Shown piece by piece: positions 19,295-27,524 of a DNA stretch of 64,000 nucleotides. The position numbers and the translations under genes are program-made. The stretch is from Tolypothrix bouteillei VB521301 (GTDB lineage: Bacteria; Cyanobacteriota; Cyanobacteriia; Cyanobacteriales; Nostocaceae): positions 8,841,123 through 8,905,122 of the forward strand of contig NZ_JHEG04000001.1 of assembly GCF_000760695.4 (NCBI RefSeq), in the 5' to 3' direction. The notes beneath the pieces were generated by a model. That model ran no database searches. It had not been told where the DNA came from and saw only the letters and a list, made by a program, of their open reading frames with translations. The first letter of the stretch is position 1. Every line of letters begins with the position of its first letter.

Positions 19295-20251
19295 TTATTC
19301 AAGTTTAAAACTATAATTTTTAAGTTTAACTTGGTTAAAACCTTCAATACCTTGCAATCCACCTGTATGAATTGCGACAACTGTGGTGTGAGGGCGGAAA
19401 AGTTCTTTTTTTGCCAAATCGAAAATCCCAAAAAACATTTTTCCCGTGTAAATTGGATCGAGAGCAATGGAATGTTTTCGTTTAAAATCATTAATGAATA
19501 AAATTAATTCTGGCTTCCACTTGGCATAGCCGCCGAAACAGTAATTATCAGTAATCTGCCAATTTTGACAGCCTAAATTATCTTGTGTATCAAGCAATCT
19601 TTGCACGTCATTTTTCAAAAAATCTCCTTTTAGTGCAGAAAAACCAATGATGTGTTGAGCCGAATCTACAGCCGCAATAACACCAGCCAAAGTACAACCC
19701 GTACCACACGCCGTACAAAAATAATCAGGTTGAAATTGCATTTGTGAATGAATTTCTTCAACAATCTCCCTACAGCCTTGCAAAGCTAAAGTATTCGATC
19801 CACCTGATGGCAAAAAATAAACATTACCATATTCTTTTTCTATCTGTTCAAAAATCAAATTTTCCTCTCGAAAATCAGAGCGGCTAACAAAGAGCAATTT
19901 CATGCCACACTTTTCAGCAAAATCAAGTGTTGTATTGAGGGGTTGGGTACGTTCGCCGCGAATAATACCGATGGTTTCAATACCAACAATTTTTCCCACT
20001 GCTGCTGTAGCATAGATATGATTTGAGAAAGCACCGCCAAATGTAACAAGCCGGGGAAATCCTAACTCTTTGATTTTCAAGCAATTGTATTTCAGTTTCC
20101 GGAATTTATTACCCGATACTGAAGAATTGAGCAAATCGTCTCTTTTAATAAAAAGCCTAATCTTTGCTTCTGTTAGGGTTTCGTCAAAAATTTCCTGAAT
20201 GGGGCTTACAGGTACATTGAAAAAATTGGTGACTGTTTGTGAGCATAGCAT
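19295..20251 (-). CDS. PLP-dependent D-cysteine desulfhydrase / ACC deaminase family enzyme
   Basis: Fold type II pyridoxal-phosphate enzyme. The lysine that should carry PLP is in SGNKFRKLKYN (about residue 47-57), followed by FGGAFSNHIYATAAVG, the phosphate- and substrate-binding run of the ACC deaminase/D-cysteine desulfhydrase family. FLPSGGSNTLALQG and CGTGCTLAGV near 150-185 hold the PLP-phosphate loop. Substrate choice between D-cysteine and ACC cannot be made by eye; D-cysteine desulfhydrase is commoner in bacteria. It lies 23 bases downstream of the thioredoxin-like gene on the same strand. Confidence 0.85.
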   Translation of the reverse strand: MLCSQTVTNFFNVPVSPIQEIFDETLTEAKIRLFIKRDDLLNSSVSGNKFRKLKYNCLKIKELGFPRLVTFGGAFSNHIYATAAVGKIVGIETIGIIRGERTQPLNTTLDFAEKCGMKLLFVSRSDFREENLIFEQIEKEYGNVYFLPSGGSNTLALQGCREIVEEIHSQMQFQPDYFCTACGTGCTLAGVIAAVDSAQHIIGFSALKGDFLKNDVQRLLDTQDNLGCQNWQITDNYCFGGYAKWKPELILFINDFKRKHSIALDPIYTGKMFFGIFDLAKKELFRPHTTVVAIHTGGLQGIEGFNQVKLKNYSFKLE

Positions 20252-20274
20252 TTGGGATTTTGAATTGAGAAAAT

Positions 20275-21543
20275 TTAGCGTATACCCTCATTATCGATCG
20301 CACTGTAAATGTCGGTAGGGGCGAGTCCCAACCAAGGATCGCTACTGGGAGTCAAAAACAGTTCTGCATAAACTTTTTTATTTAATGAATCCACATAGCT
20401 TGTTTGATTACCTTGTACAAACCATTGATGAATTTGCCTGTGCAGGATATACTCATTTCTAACTGTATCCAGAGCCATTGCCGCTTCAAAATTACGAATC
20501 AGTTTTGAGATATCTTGCGGATTTTTGGCAGACTGAAACTTTTTATCACCAATTAAGGCAATGCTATTCTTATCTAGTTTGGCAGACTCTGCATAGAGTT
20601 GGGCAATTCTGCTCCAAGTCGCTTGGTCTGTAATTTCTAAAGGAGTGTTTGGATTTTCTGCGCTTTGTGGCTGGATATTGTTTAATATCGGGCTTTCCAC
20701 TCTCATTTTTGAGACGGCTACTGCACCTGCTACTGTAGCACTGGGAGTTTCACCCTCATTACTGGGAGATGCAACTAACCGTGGTGGAGATTGGATATCT
20801 AGTTTTGCTAAATCTGCTGTCCATTGGTTTTGGAGAGTCGTGAGGCGATCGCTGTGGTATTGTCGTAAAAAAGCTTCGCGTTGGGAACCGTTACGTTTGC
20901 TGTACTCCTTTGCTGCTACTTCCCCTTGCTGAAGGCTCGTGAGAAAAGCTTTTGGTCCGTATAGCCCTGGAATTGCATCAATCGGACGACCCGAACTATC
21001 TAAGATGTAATGAATGCTATTACCTGTGATTGTGCGTTCTAGTTTGCGTCCGTCACCAAAATCAATTGTCACCTTTGGGACGGGACGAACTGATTGCCAA
21101 TGTAGAATAAAGTTTTCTCTTAAGACTTTAGAAATTTCCGCGTTGGGATATAATGCGACTCTAAAAAACCTGCTGTTAGCGCAACTGAGATCTGTATCTA
21201 AGTTACCTAGCAACCGCAAAGATAAGATTGGTTTACCGCTAGCTGTTGCGGCGGCTTTTGCTTTTTCTAGATCGGTGTACCAGTAAAGCTGAGAAGCATA
21301 GCAATCTTTTTGCTGGCAAAGTGAATCTAAAGCTTGACGAATTTCTACATTAGAAGAATTTAATGCATTGGCATGGGATTTGAGAAATATTTCCAATCCC
21401 GTTTGACCTTGTTGTCGCAGCGTCGCAACTTCTTGAGAGAGTTTAGACGTTTTTGATATAGGAGTTTGAGTATAAGCTGGTTGTGAAAAACTGACACTTA
21501 CTAGCATCAGTGCAAATGGAATTTCAAAAAGTTTTTTTTTCAT
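20275..21543 (-). CDS. Exported thioredoxin-like protein
   Basis: 422 residues with a signal peptide (residues 1-26, ending PAYTQT). The middle reads like a thioredoxin-7 or DUF255-type fold: YTDLEKAKAAATASGKPILS, then CANSRFF and VLRENFILHW, but the family CxxC is not present, so redox activity is doubtful. The C-terminal part is helical with no recognised domain. Probably periplasmic. Overlap of expression with the downstream PLP enzyme is likely from the 23-base gap. Confidence 0.6.
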   Translation of the reverse strand: MKKKLFEIPFALMLVSVSFSQPAYTQTPISKTSKLSQEVATLRQQGQTGLEIFLKSHANALNSSNVEIRQALDSLCQQKDCYASQLYWYTDLEKAKAAATASGKPILSLRLLGNLDTDLSCANSRFFRVALYPNAEISKVLRENFILHWQSVRPVPKVTIDFGDGRKLERTITGNSIHYILDSSGRPIDAIPGLYGPKAFLTSLQQGEVAAKEYSKRNGSQREAFLRQYHSDRLTTLQNQWTADLAKLDIQSPPRLVASPSNEGETPSATVAGAVAVSKMRVESPILNNIQPQSAENPNTPLEITDQATWSRIAQLYAESAKLDKNSIALIGDKKFQSAKNPQDISKLIRNFEAAMALDTVRNEYILHRQIHQWFVQGNQTSYVDSLNKKVYAELFLTPSSDPWLGLAPTDIYSAIDNEGIR

Positions 21544-21791
21544 AAAATAAAATACGAAAGAGCTAGTACTGCCCTACTTTCTCCAAGATTAACATGGACA
21601 TTGAGAAACAACTGTATGTTCTAAATCTCTTCATATTAGGGTTTGAGAAATGGAATCAAATTCTTTGAACCCTCTCTTAACTGTATCGACTGAGTACCCT
21701 AATGGGTAATTCTTCATTTGGTTTCTGGAATTGAAAGGAAATCTACAGAAGTCAGTTATTGTCCAATTCAATAAATACTTTTCTACAACAG

Positions 21792-22058
21792 ATGAACAGT
21801 GTAACACAAACAACTCTTCCAACTCTAAAAAATGGTAATTCTGGTATAGCTGTCAGCATTTTGCAACGATTATTGATGTTCCAAAGTATCAGCGTTCCTC
21901 GGTTATCTCTAAAAGTTGATGGTATTTTTGGTCGCTCGACAGAAGCTGCTGTGAAAGATTTTCAAAAAAGCAGAGGACTCTCTGTAGATGGAGTTGTTGG
22001 TCTTAAAACTTGGCAAGAACTGAGTGCTTTGCCAGGTGATGGAGAAGAAATTGTGTAA
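21792..22058 (+). CDS. Peptidoglycan-binding domain protein
   Basis: A single PG_binding_1 domain: GNSGIAVSILQRLLMFQSIS ... VDGIFGRSTEAAVKDFQKSR and VDGVVGLKTWQELS are the repeat signatures. About 88 residues, so the protein is little more than the domain. The ATG at 21792 is taken as start; a TTG at 21759 in frame is also possible and neither has a clear ribosome-binding site. There is no signal peptide, which is unusual for a wall-binding module. Confidence 0.8.
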   Translation: MNSVTQTTLPTLKNGNSGIAVSILQRLLMFQSISVPRLSLKVDGIFGRSTEAAVKDFQKSRGLSVDGVVGLKTWQELSALPGDGEEIV

Positions 22059-22137
22059 GTAAGACAAGTAGGGGCGCGGCGGCTTTGCGCCCTTATAAAA
22101 AATGTTGTTTATTGAGGTAAACATTATTGCGACCTCA

Positions 22138-22293
22138 TCAAATCCTAGTTTTTAGTTGAGATTTTGATGCTTGTCCGAGTTTTTTTATATCTGTTTTATC
22201 CCAACCAGCCCATATATTAATGTGCGTTCGCCCTGTATTTGCTTGATACTGATACTCTAATCCATCTTTATGCTGGAAGCACGAATGTAATTG
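22138..22293 (-). pseudogene. Fragment of an unknown gene
   Basis: An open frame without a start codon, preceded by an in-frame TAG, reads KDGLEYQYQANTGRTHINIW, then AGWDKTDIKKLGQASKSQLK, then two consecutive stops. The amino-acid pattern (aromatic, charged, no low complexity) looks like real protein, but the 5' part is missing. No family is recognised. Confidence 0.4.
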
Positions 22294-22421
22294 CTAGGTT
22301 GAATGCTGTTGAAACTTTAGAGGTGGGAATTGCCATTAATACAAAAGCAGAAATAATGCTAACATGAAAATTGCTTCAATTCTCTCTATGTAAAAATCAA
22401 GACAGAATTTCTTTTCTCACT

Positions 22422-22673
22422 TTAGTTTAAAAACTGAGTCATTTTATAAGCCAGGAGCGCTCCATCAGCAGTCAACACAGTCAAGTTATGCTGTAAAGAT
22501 TGACAGATGAGTAAACGATCGAATGGATCGCGGTGTAAAGATGGTAAATTTATTAACTGAGCTACGCTCTCTTCATCAATAGTCAGGCTGCTAATTTTGT
22601 GCCTTTCGCGTTACTTAGGTAAATATATTTCTGGGGATTCTGGTAGTGGCAGTTTTCCGAGTTGATATTTAAC
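22422..22673 (-). pseudogene. PIN-domain (VapC-like) toxin, C-terminal fragment with stop
   Basis: The reverse strand reads VKYQLGKLPLPESPEIYLPK, TAA (22611-22613), then RERHKISSLTIDEESVAQL, HRDPFDRLLICQSLQ, HNLTVLTADGALLAYKM and a normal stop. HRDPFDRLL...TAD is the C-terminal half of PIN-domain ribonuclease toxins. The N-terminal half with the first catalytic Asp is missing, and the boundary coincides with the left end of the TnpB element. An insertion probably destroyed a toxin gene, and a nonsense change followed or preceded. Confidence 0.8.
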
Positions 22674-22880
22674 TTATACGCCGTAAGTCCCCCACGCTCA
22701 TTTGGGACTCCAAATCAGTGGCGGGATATAAGGCGGGAGACGACGATTGCATATTTCTGGCTCATGTCAGCCGCAGGCTTCAAGGACAAAGGTGTATGAG
22801 GAGTCGCCAATTATTTTCTGGATAGCTTTTACTGAAAATAGTATATAATAGTAACAGGTCGATGTTTGGGAAATGTTGAG

Positions 22881-24047
22881 ATGAGACGACAAGCTCTAAA
22901 AGTCAGACTGTACCCTAGCGCTCGACAAGTTCAAGTACTTGCACAACACTTTGGTTGTGCGAGATGGTGGTGGAATTATGGGTTGAATAAATGTATTGAA
23001 ACTTATCAGGCAACTGGCAAAGGCTTGTCGCAATCAGGACTCAATTCTCTATTGCCTGCCCTCAAAAAAGATCAACAGACTCAATGGTTAGGAGAATGTT
23101 ACTCACAGGTTTTGCAATCTGTGAGTTTGAATCTGAGTCGTGCATATCAAAACTTTTTTGAGGGGAGAGGGAAATATCCACGATTCAAATCAATTCACCA
23201 CCGTCAATCTATTCAGTATCCACAGAAGGTAGAACAAATCAATGACTGTTTGAAGTTTCCTGGGAAATTAGGTGTTGTCAAAGCAAAGATACATCGACCT
23301 GTTGATGGCACTATCAAAACTGTCACTGTCAGTAAATGCCCATCCGGCAAGTACTACGCTTCTGTGCTGATGGAGTACTCGGGTGATTATCCCACATCAA
23401 AGACAAATGGTCAGGTGATTGGGATTGATTTAGGTATTGTGGATTTTGCCGTTACCTACGATGGCGAAAAGATTTCCAAATATCCAAATCCAAAACATCT
23501 CGCTAAATATGAACAGAAATTAGCCAAGAAACAACGCATTGCTGCTCGCAAGGTCAAAGGTAGTAATCGTCGTAGAAAAGCCACAAAAATTGTAGCTAAG
23601 GTATACGAACAAATTAGCAATGTCCGCCAAGACTACTTACACAAATTATCTCGATTGATTGTAGACAACAATCAAGTTGTAGTCGTTGAAAACCTGAACG
23701 TCAAGGGCATGGTTCGCAACCACAAACTGGCAAAAGCAATATCTGATACGGGATGGGGCACTTTTACCAATTTCTTAGCCTACAAGCTTGAAAAAGAAGG
23801 CAAGGTTTTGGTAGAAATCAACAGATGGTTCCCTAGCTCCAAGCTTTGCTCTCATTGTCATTACCAAATCAACGAGTTACCGTTAGATATCAGAACTTGG
23901 GTTTGTCCTAATTGTGGTACTCATCATCACAGAGATGGTAATGCCGCGACGAACATTAGAGCCGAAGGTATCAGAATGCTGTCCTCCTCTGGGACGGGGG
24001 AGGAAGATCGCCAATGGAGAGGAAGTCAGACCAATTCGAGGGCGTAA
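22881..24047 (+). CDS. tnpB: RNA-guided nuclease TnpB (IS605 accessory protein)
   Basis: 388 residues from ATG 22881 (an upstream TTG is possible). N-terminal HTH/OrfB domain beginning RRQALKVRLYPSARQ, with WWWNYGLNKCIETY. The RuvC active site looks intact: D183 in IGIDLGIVDF, E270 in VVVENLNVKGM and D352 in HHRDGNAATNIRAEG. The zinc finger CSHCH...CPNCG is present. TnpB proteins of this family use an RNA from the element's right end as guide and cut DNA, favouring retention of the element. No frameshift is seen, so it may be active. Confidence 0.93.
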   Translation: MRRQALKVRLYPSARQVQVLAQHFGCARWWWNYGLNKCIETYQATGKGLSQSGLNSLLPALKKDQQTQWLGECYSQVLQSVSLNLSRAYQNFFEGRGKYPRFKSIHHRQSIQYPQKVEQINDCLKFPGKLGVVKAKIHRPVDGTIKTVTVSKCPSGKYYASVLMEYSGDYPTSKTNGQVIGIDLGIVDFAVTYDGEKISKYPNPKHLAKYEQKLAKKQRIAARKVKGSNRRRKATKIVAKVYEQISNVRQDYLHKLSRLIVDNNQVVVVENLNVKGMVRNHKLAKAISDTGWGTFTNFLAYKLEKEGKVLVEINRWFPSSKLCSHCHYQINELPLDIRTWVCPNCGTHHHRDGNAATNIRAEGIRMLSSSGTGEEDRQWRGSQTNSRA

Positions 24048-24086
24048 GCCTAAGATGCGGCATTCCTCCGTGAAGTTGGAAGCCAA

Positions 24087-24113
24087 CACTGTACCCGGTA
24101 CTCCGGGTCAGTG
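24087..24113 (+). other. Right-end hairpin of the TnpB element (guide-RNA scaffold end)
   Basis: CACTG-T-ACCCGG and CCGGGT-CAGTG pair around a short loop, about 40 bases after the tnpB stop. In IS605 elements the 3' part of tnpB and this end are transcribed as the omega/re-RNA, and the guide is read from the host DNA directly after the element (from about 24126). Confidence 0.5.
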
Positions 24114-24267
24114 TGGGTAGTTCACTAGTGCATTCCCATAAAGAGACAACACTCAGATAAACTGTATTTTTAGGATTTTGAATCACTAATATCGCATTTA
24201 ATTTCTTAATCTCAAAGCTCTATCTAAACTAAACCACGCTGTTAAATGCAGCACAATTTTATATATG

Positions 24268-24450
24268 CTAGGGTAGCGATCGCTGGAGTACGGTCACTGA
24301 ATCTTCTTGAGGACGGCGTATGGCAATTTGGTTTGGTTCCCAAACAATAGTATCGAGATCGAGAATTGGAATACTGAAGTCTTTCGCAAGCTTGTTTGCA
24401 AGAGTACTTTTTCCAGAACCGGAATTGCCAAATATTAAAATTCGAGACAT
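24268..24450 (-). pseudogene. P-loop nucleotide kinase-like gene, 5' fragment
   Basis: 60 codons: SRILIFGNSGSGKSTLANKL is a perfect Walker A at the very N-terminus, followed by ILDLDTIVWEPNQIAIRRP, a run typical of small adenylate-kinase-like AAA proteins of about 170 residues. The frame ends with RSLP and a stop. The remaining two thirds, including the lid and Walker B, are absent. It lies within the gene-fragment zone next to the TnpB element. Confidence 0.7.
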
Positions 24451-24515
24451 AGTGATGATTTAATTAAGGGCAACCGAGTAAGTTCTCAATTTTCAAACAA
24501 TTAAAATTATTAATT

Positions 24516-25076
24516 CTACTCGTTATCCGTAACGCGATGCAGTGCAACCCACTCATCATGCAATATGGCGTATATATACTCGTCCTGCCACGAGCCTTTC
24601 ATGAAATGGCTTTGCTTGAGATGTCCCTCACGCCTCATGCCAAGACGCTCCATAAGTCGAAATGATGCTGTGTTACGCGTGTCGCATATAGAGGTAATTC
24701 GGTGCAGATGGCGGTGTGTAAAGCCATAGTTGAGTAATACAAGTGCTGCCTCTGTTGCATAACCAAACCCCTGATAGTTTGGGTGAAGTGACCACCCGAT
24801 TTCTCCCTTACTTTGTGCTTTTGGGAATAGGTTAATGCCAACCTCGCCAATTACTTTAGCGTCATCTATAAGGTAGATTGCAAACATGATATAGCCGCCT
24901 TCATCATCAATTTCCACAACTGCTTGTCGTGAGAGCAAGCCCATTGCTTGCTCCTCAGTCAGTGGTTCTACAGGCATATACCGCAAAACCTCAGGGTGAG
25001 TTTGATATGCCAAAAAATCAAGCAAATCTGCCACAGCCATACGGCGTATAATCAATCGTTTTGTTACCGTTTCCAT
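24516..25076 (-). CDS. GNAT N-acetyltransferase, RimJ/RimL-like
   Basis: About 186 residues. The start ATG 25076 is preferred because AGGTGAAG precedes it; GTG 25088 is the other option. RLIIRRMAVADLLDFLAY opens the fold. The acetyl-CoA loop is in EIGWSLHPNYQGFGYATEAA (Q-x-x-G-x-A type), followed by ITSICDTRNTASFRLMERLG, the strand pair typical of RimJ/RimL-type transferases. The substrate (protein N-terminus, aminoglycoside or other amine) is not predictable. Confidence 0.85.
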   Translation of the reverse strand: METVTKRLIIRRMAVADLLDFLAYQTHPEVLRYMPVEPLTEEQAMGLLSRQAVVEIDDEGGYIMFAIYLIDDAKVIGEVGINLFPKAQSKGEIGWSLHPNYQGFGYATEAALVLLNYGFTHRHLHRITSICDTRNTASFRLMERLGMRREGHLKQSHFMKGSWQDEYIYAILHDEWVALHRVTDNE

Positions 25077-25268
25077 ACTTTTCTTCACCTACCGATTTCA
25101 CTTTATGTTGAACGAGTATTTATTTAAATTAACTAAAAAGTGGTGCGGTCTTATAATTTGGATGTTGCTTAGTGAGATAAGAGCTATACGACCGTAAATC
25201 ATAGTTCAGAATTTGACTATATACGAGAATTACTTGAAACTAAGGTAATTATCTAGAAAAAAGACATT

Positions 25269-26132
25269 ATGATCGCAAAATCGCCAACGAGCGCTGACAA
25301 CTTCATTATTCGCCCGATGAACAGGTTTGAATTTGAGTTAGTAATTTCTTGGGCAGCAGATGAAGGTTGGAATCCTGGTATATATGATGCTGAATGTTTT
25401 TATCAGTGCGATCCCCACGGTTTTTTTCTGGCTGAATTGAACGGCGAGCCAATAGGGAGCATTTCTGCTGTAGCTTACGGAAAAGACTTTGGCGTTCTTG
25501 GTTTTTACATAGTTAAGCCACAGTTTCGCGGGCAGGGCTTTGGGCTCAAAATATGGAAGACTGCAATGGCATATCTGAGTACCGAGCGTAACATTAGTGT
25601 CGATGGAGTCATTGCCCAACAAGAAAACTACAAAAAATCGGGTTTCCAAATTGCTTACAACCATATTCGTTACAAGACAATTGGCGGCGGTGCAGTACCA
25701 GATAACATCGTAGAACTTGCAACTGTGCCAATTGATGAGTTAGTTGCTTACGAGCGCAATTTTTTTCCCCGTGAGCGAGTTCGCTTCCTGCAATTATGGA
25801 TTCAGCAGCCAAACAGTGCTGCTTTAGGAGTGGTGAGCGAGGGACGTATTGTTGGTTATGGAGTCATCCGACAAAGCCATACTGGTTTTCGCATTGGACC
25901 TTTATTTGCAAATAAAGGACAGATTGCCGAACAACTCTTACTTGCTTTGCTTGCTAAGGCAACCGATGCTCCCGTGTTTCTGGATGTGCCGGATGCCAAT
26001 CCAGAAGCGATCGCTCTAGCTCAACGTTACGGAATGAAGCCTGTCTCTGAAGTAGCTAGAATGTACACCAGAGAAATTCCTAAGTTGCCCATAAACCGTG
26101 TATTTGCAGTCACAAGCCTGGAAGTTGGTTAG
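25269..26132 (+). CDS. GNAT N-acetyltransferase with C-terminal second GNAT-like domain
   Basis: 287 residues. The first domain has GVLGFYIVKPQFRGQGFGLK, with the acetyl-CoA-binding R-G-Q-G-F-G at about residue 100. The second half (YGVIRQSHTGFRIGPLFANK, VFLDVPDANPEAIALAQRYG) matches the Acetyltransf_18/YitH-type tandem arrangement. Cytoplasmic, substrate unknown. No operon partner; the downstream gene is broken. Confidence 0.85.
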   Translation: MIAKSPTSADNFIIRPMNRFEFELVISWAADEGWNPGIYDAECFYQCDPHGFFLAELNGEPIGSISAVAYGKDFGVLGFYIVKPQFRGQGFGLKIWKTAMAYLSTERNISVDGVIAQQENYKKSGFQIAYNHIRYKTIGGGAVPDNIVELATVPIDELVAYERNFFPRERVRFLQLWIQQPNSAALGVVSEGRIVGYGVIRQSHTGFRIGPLFANKGQIAEQLLLALLAKATDAPVFLDVPDANPEAIALAQRYGMKPVSEVARMYTREIPKLPINRVFAVTSLEVG

Positions 26133-26389
26133 GTGCAAATCCCTGTTTGAAAAAATCTCATCTTAGTTTATTTCTGTACGCGGGTTTGTTACACAGTGTG
26201 TGGTAACAAGCTTGACAAACACTTGCTTTCAGGGCGTACTCCCACAGCTGACGATGCTATAGCTTCATGGTTCCTACAACAGTCGGGTGCGAAATGAGAG
26301 TTGGAATCAATGGCAGAAAAACCCAAATAAAACCTGTTACTCTATGATGAAGAATGGGCTTTTGCAGAACTAGAACGGAGAACACCACA

Positions 26390-26590
26390 ATGTTACTAAA
26401 AGGTTCTTGCCATTGTGGAGCGGTACGCCTCAACGTCAAAAGCTACCATCCCTATCCATTCATGCGTTGCTACTGCTCTATTTGCCGTAAAACAGCAGGG
26501 GAGGGTAGCTATGCTATCAACATCGTTGGTGACAATACGACATTACAGGTTGAGGGTGAGGAGAACATCCCCATTGAAAACACGCCCTAG
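26390..26590 (+). pseudogene. GFA-family protein, truncated
   Basis: Begins LLKGSCHCGAVRLNVKSYHP and continues CYCSICRKTAGEGSYAINI, the two zinc-binding motifs (CHC and CYC..C) of the glutathione-dependent formaldehyde-activating (GFA) fold. After VEGEEN the frame runs into unrelated sequence and stops at 66 codons, about half of the usual 120-140. The C-terminal CxxC half is missing, so it is likely non-functional. GGAG precedes the ATG. Confidence 0.7.
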
Positions 26591-26709
26591 GGGAGAAAGA
26601 GGAGACTATAGTGTGCTAAGTATAAAATTTACCACTAATTTCCTGTAAAATTTTCGTTACATACTTGGAAATTTTTCCTGCCCACTTACTTAGGTTCAGA
26701 GAATGACCG

Positions 26710-27315
26710 CTAATCCAACAATGGTGTTTGGATTGCGAAACAGATACTGCTCAGAAGCAGAGGCATGATTTGCTCTGCCATGTATTCTGTAGAATAACCG
26801 TTCGGGTTACGACTCCATTGAAGACTCGCGCCGAAAATGGCCCAACTCAAGATGGTGGCAAGCGTCTCTACAGAAACTCCCTGCATTTTTTCTCCCGAAA
26901 ACGCCTGTTGGAGCCATGACAGAATGAAGGCGTAGAGTTCACCCTGGACAGTGGCCTCGACAAGTGGATGAGACTCACGATTTGGTCCACGACACTGACT
27001 GAGAGCACTTCTCAGCACTTCAGCTACTGTTTGGATGAGCAGGCGCAAATTACTCCTGTTGAAGGGGCAGGATGCTTGGAGTTTCTTGAACAATGCCTGC
27101 TGAATTGCGTCACGCATGGCTGCCTCGATCAGTGCGGATTTGTCTTCAAAATGGGCATAGAATGTCGCTCGGTTCACACTTGCCCGCTCTGTAATCTTTC
27201 GCACAGTAATATCGCGCAAGTTTTGCTCTGCCGCAAGCTCGACAAGCGCCTCTAATAACAGTTGGCGTGTGCGCTTTACGCGAGGATCATTTTCATTACT
27301 GGCTGCCGTACCCAT
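26710..27315 (-). CDS. TetR/AcrR family transcriptional repressor
   Basis: The HTH is seen at about residues 15-60: KRTRQLLLEALVELAAEQ, then ITVRKITERASVNRATFYAH and FEDKSALIEAAM. The C-terminal ligand domain resembles TetR_C_33-type regulators. Start at ATG 27315 with GGAG 9 bases upstream; an ATG/GTG further upstream is weaker. It is divergent from the NmrA-type gene, 209 bases apart, with paired repeats between them, so it very likely represses itself and that gene. Confidence 0.88.
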   Translation of the reverse strand: MGTAASNENDPRVKRTRQLLLEALVELAAEQNLRDITVRKITERASVNRATFYAHFEDKSALIEAAMRDAIQQALFKKLQASCPFNRSNLRLLIQTVAEVLRSALSQCRGPNRESHPLVEATVQGELYAFILSWLQQAFSGEKMQGVSVETLATILSWAIFGASLQWSRNPNGYSTEYMAEQIMPLLLSSICFAIQTPLLD

Positions 27316-27403
27316 ATGCTTTTTCTCCGCTTTTCCCACCCTGACTTGTGAACGCAATCATGCTGTGAACATCGCACTCTTGCGTCAACAATTTTGCATA
27401 TCT

Positions 27404-27490
27404 GTTGCCTAAACAACATCGATTATTTTTTGCTGGTTACTTTTTTTCACTTTTGTACCTATCATTCTACACAACAACCGTTGCTTAAGC
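27404..27490. promoter_or_regulatory. Candidate TetR operator pair
   Basis: The shared divergent promoter region holds GTTGCCTAAAC at 27404-27414 (extended as GTTG-CCTAAA-CAAC, a palindrome) and GTTGCTTAAGC at 27480-27490. Both fit GTTGCYTAARC, 76 bases apart, as expected for two sites of one dimeric repressor. Binding by the adjacent TetR protein is inference. Confidence 0.5.
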
Positions 27491-27524
27491 GATATTGTTC
27501 GATCAAAAGAAGGGTAAAAGTAAA

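Larger units (their letters stand above)
22674..24125 (+). mobile_element. TnpB-only IS200/IS605-type element
   Basis: One tnpB gene flanked by hairpin ends, with no tnpA in the window. The left end holds AGTCCC...GGGACT (around 22686-22713). The right end holds CACTGTACCCGG...CCGGGTCAGTG (24087-24113) followed by GTGGGTAGTTCAC. There are no terminal inverted repeats or target duplications, as expected for this superfamily. The left edge abuts the broken PIN toxin. Exact boundaries are estimated to within about 10 bases. Movement would need TnpA supplied from elsewhere. Confidence 0.75.

Noticed and set aside
19249..19491. Minus-strand frame overlapping the D-cysteine desulfhydrase-like gene
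   Set aside because: Shifted frame of a well-supported enzyme gene; no independent support.
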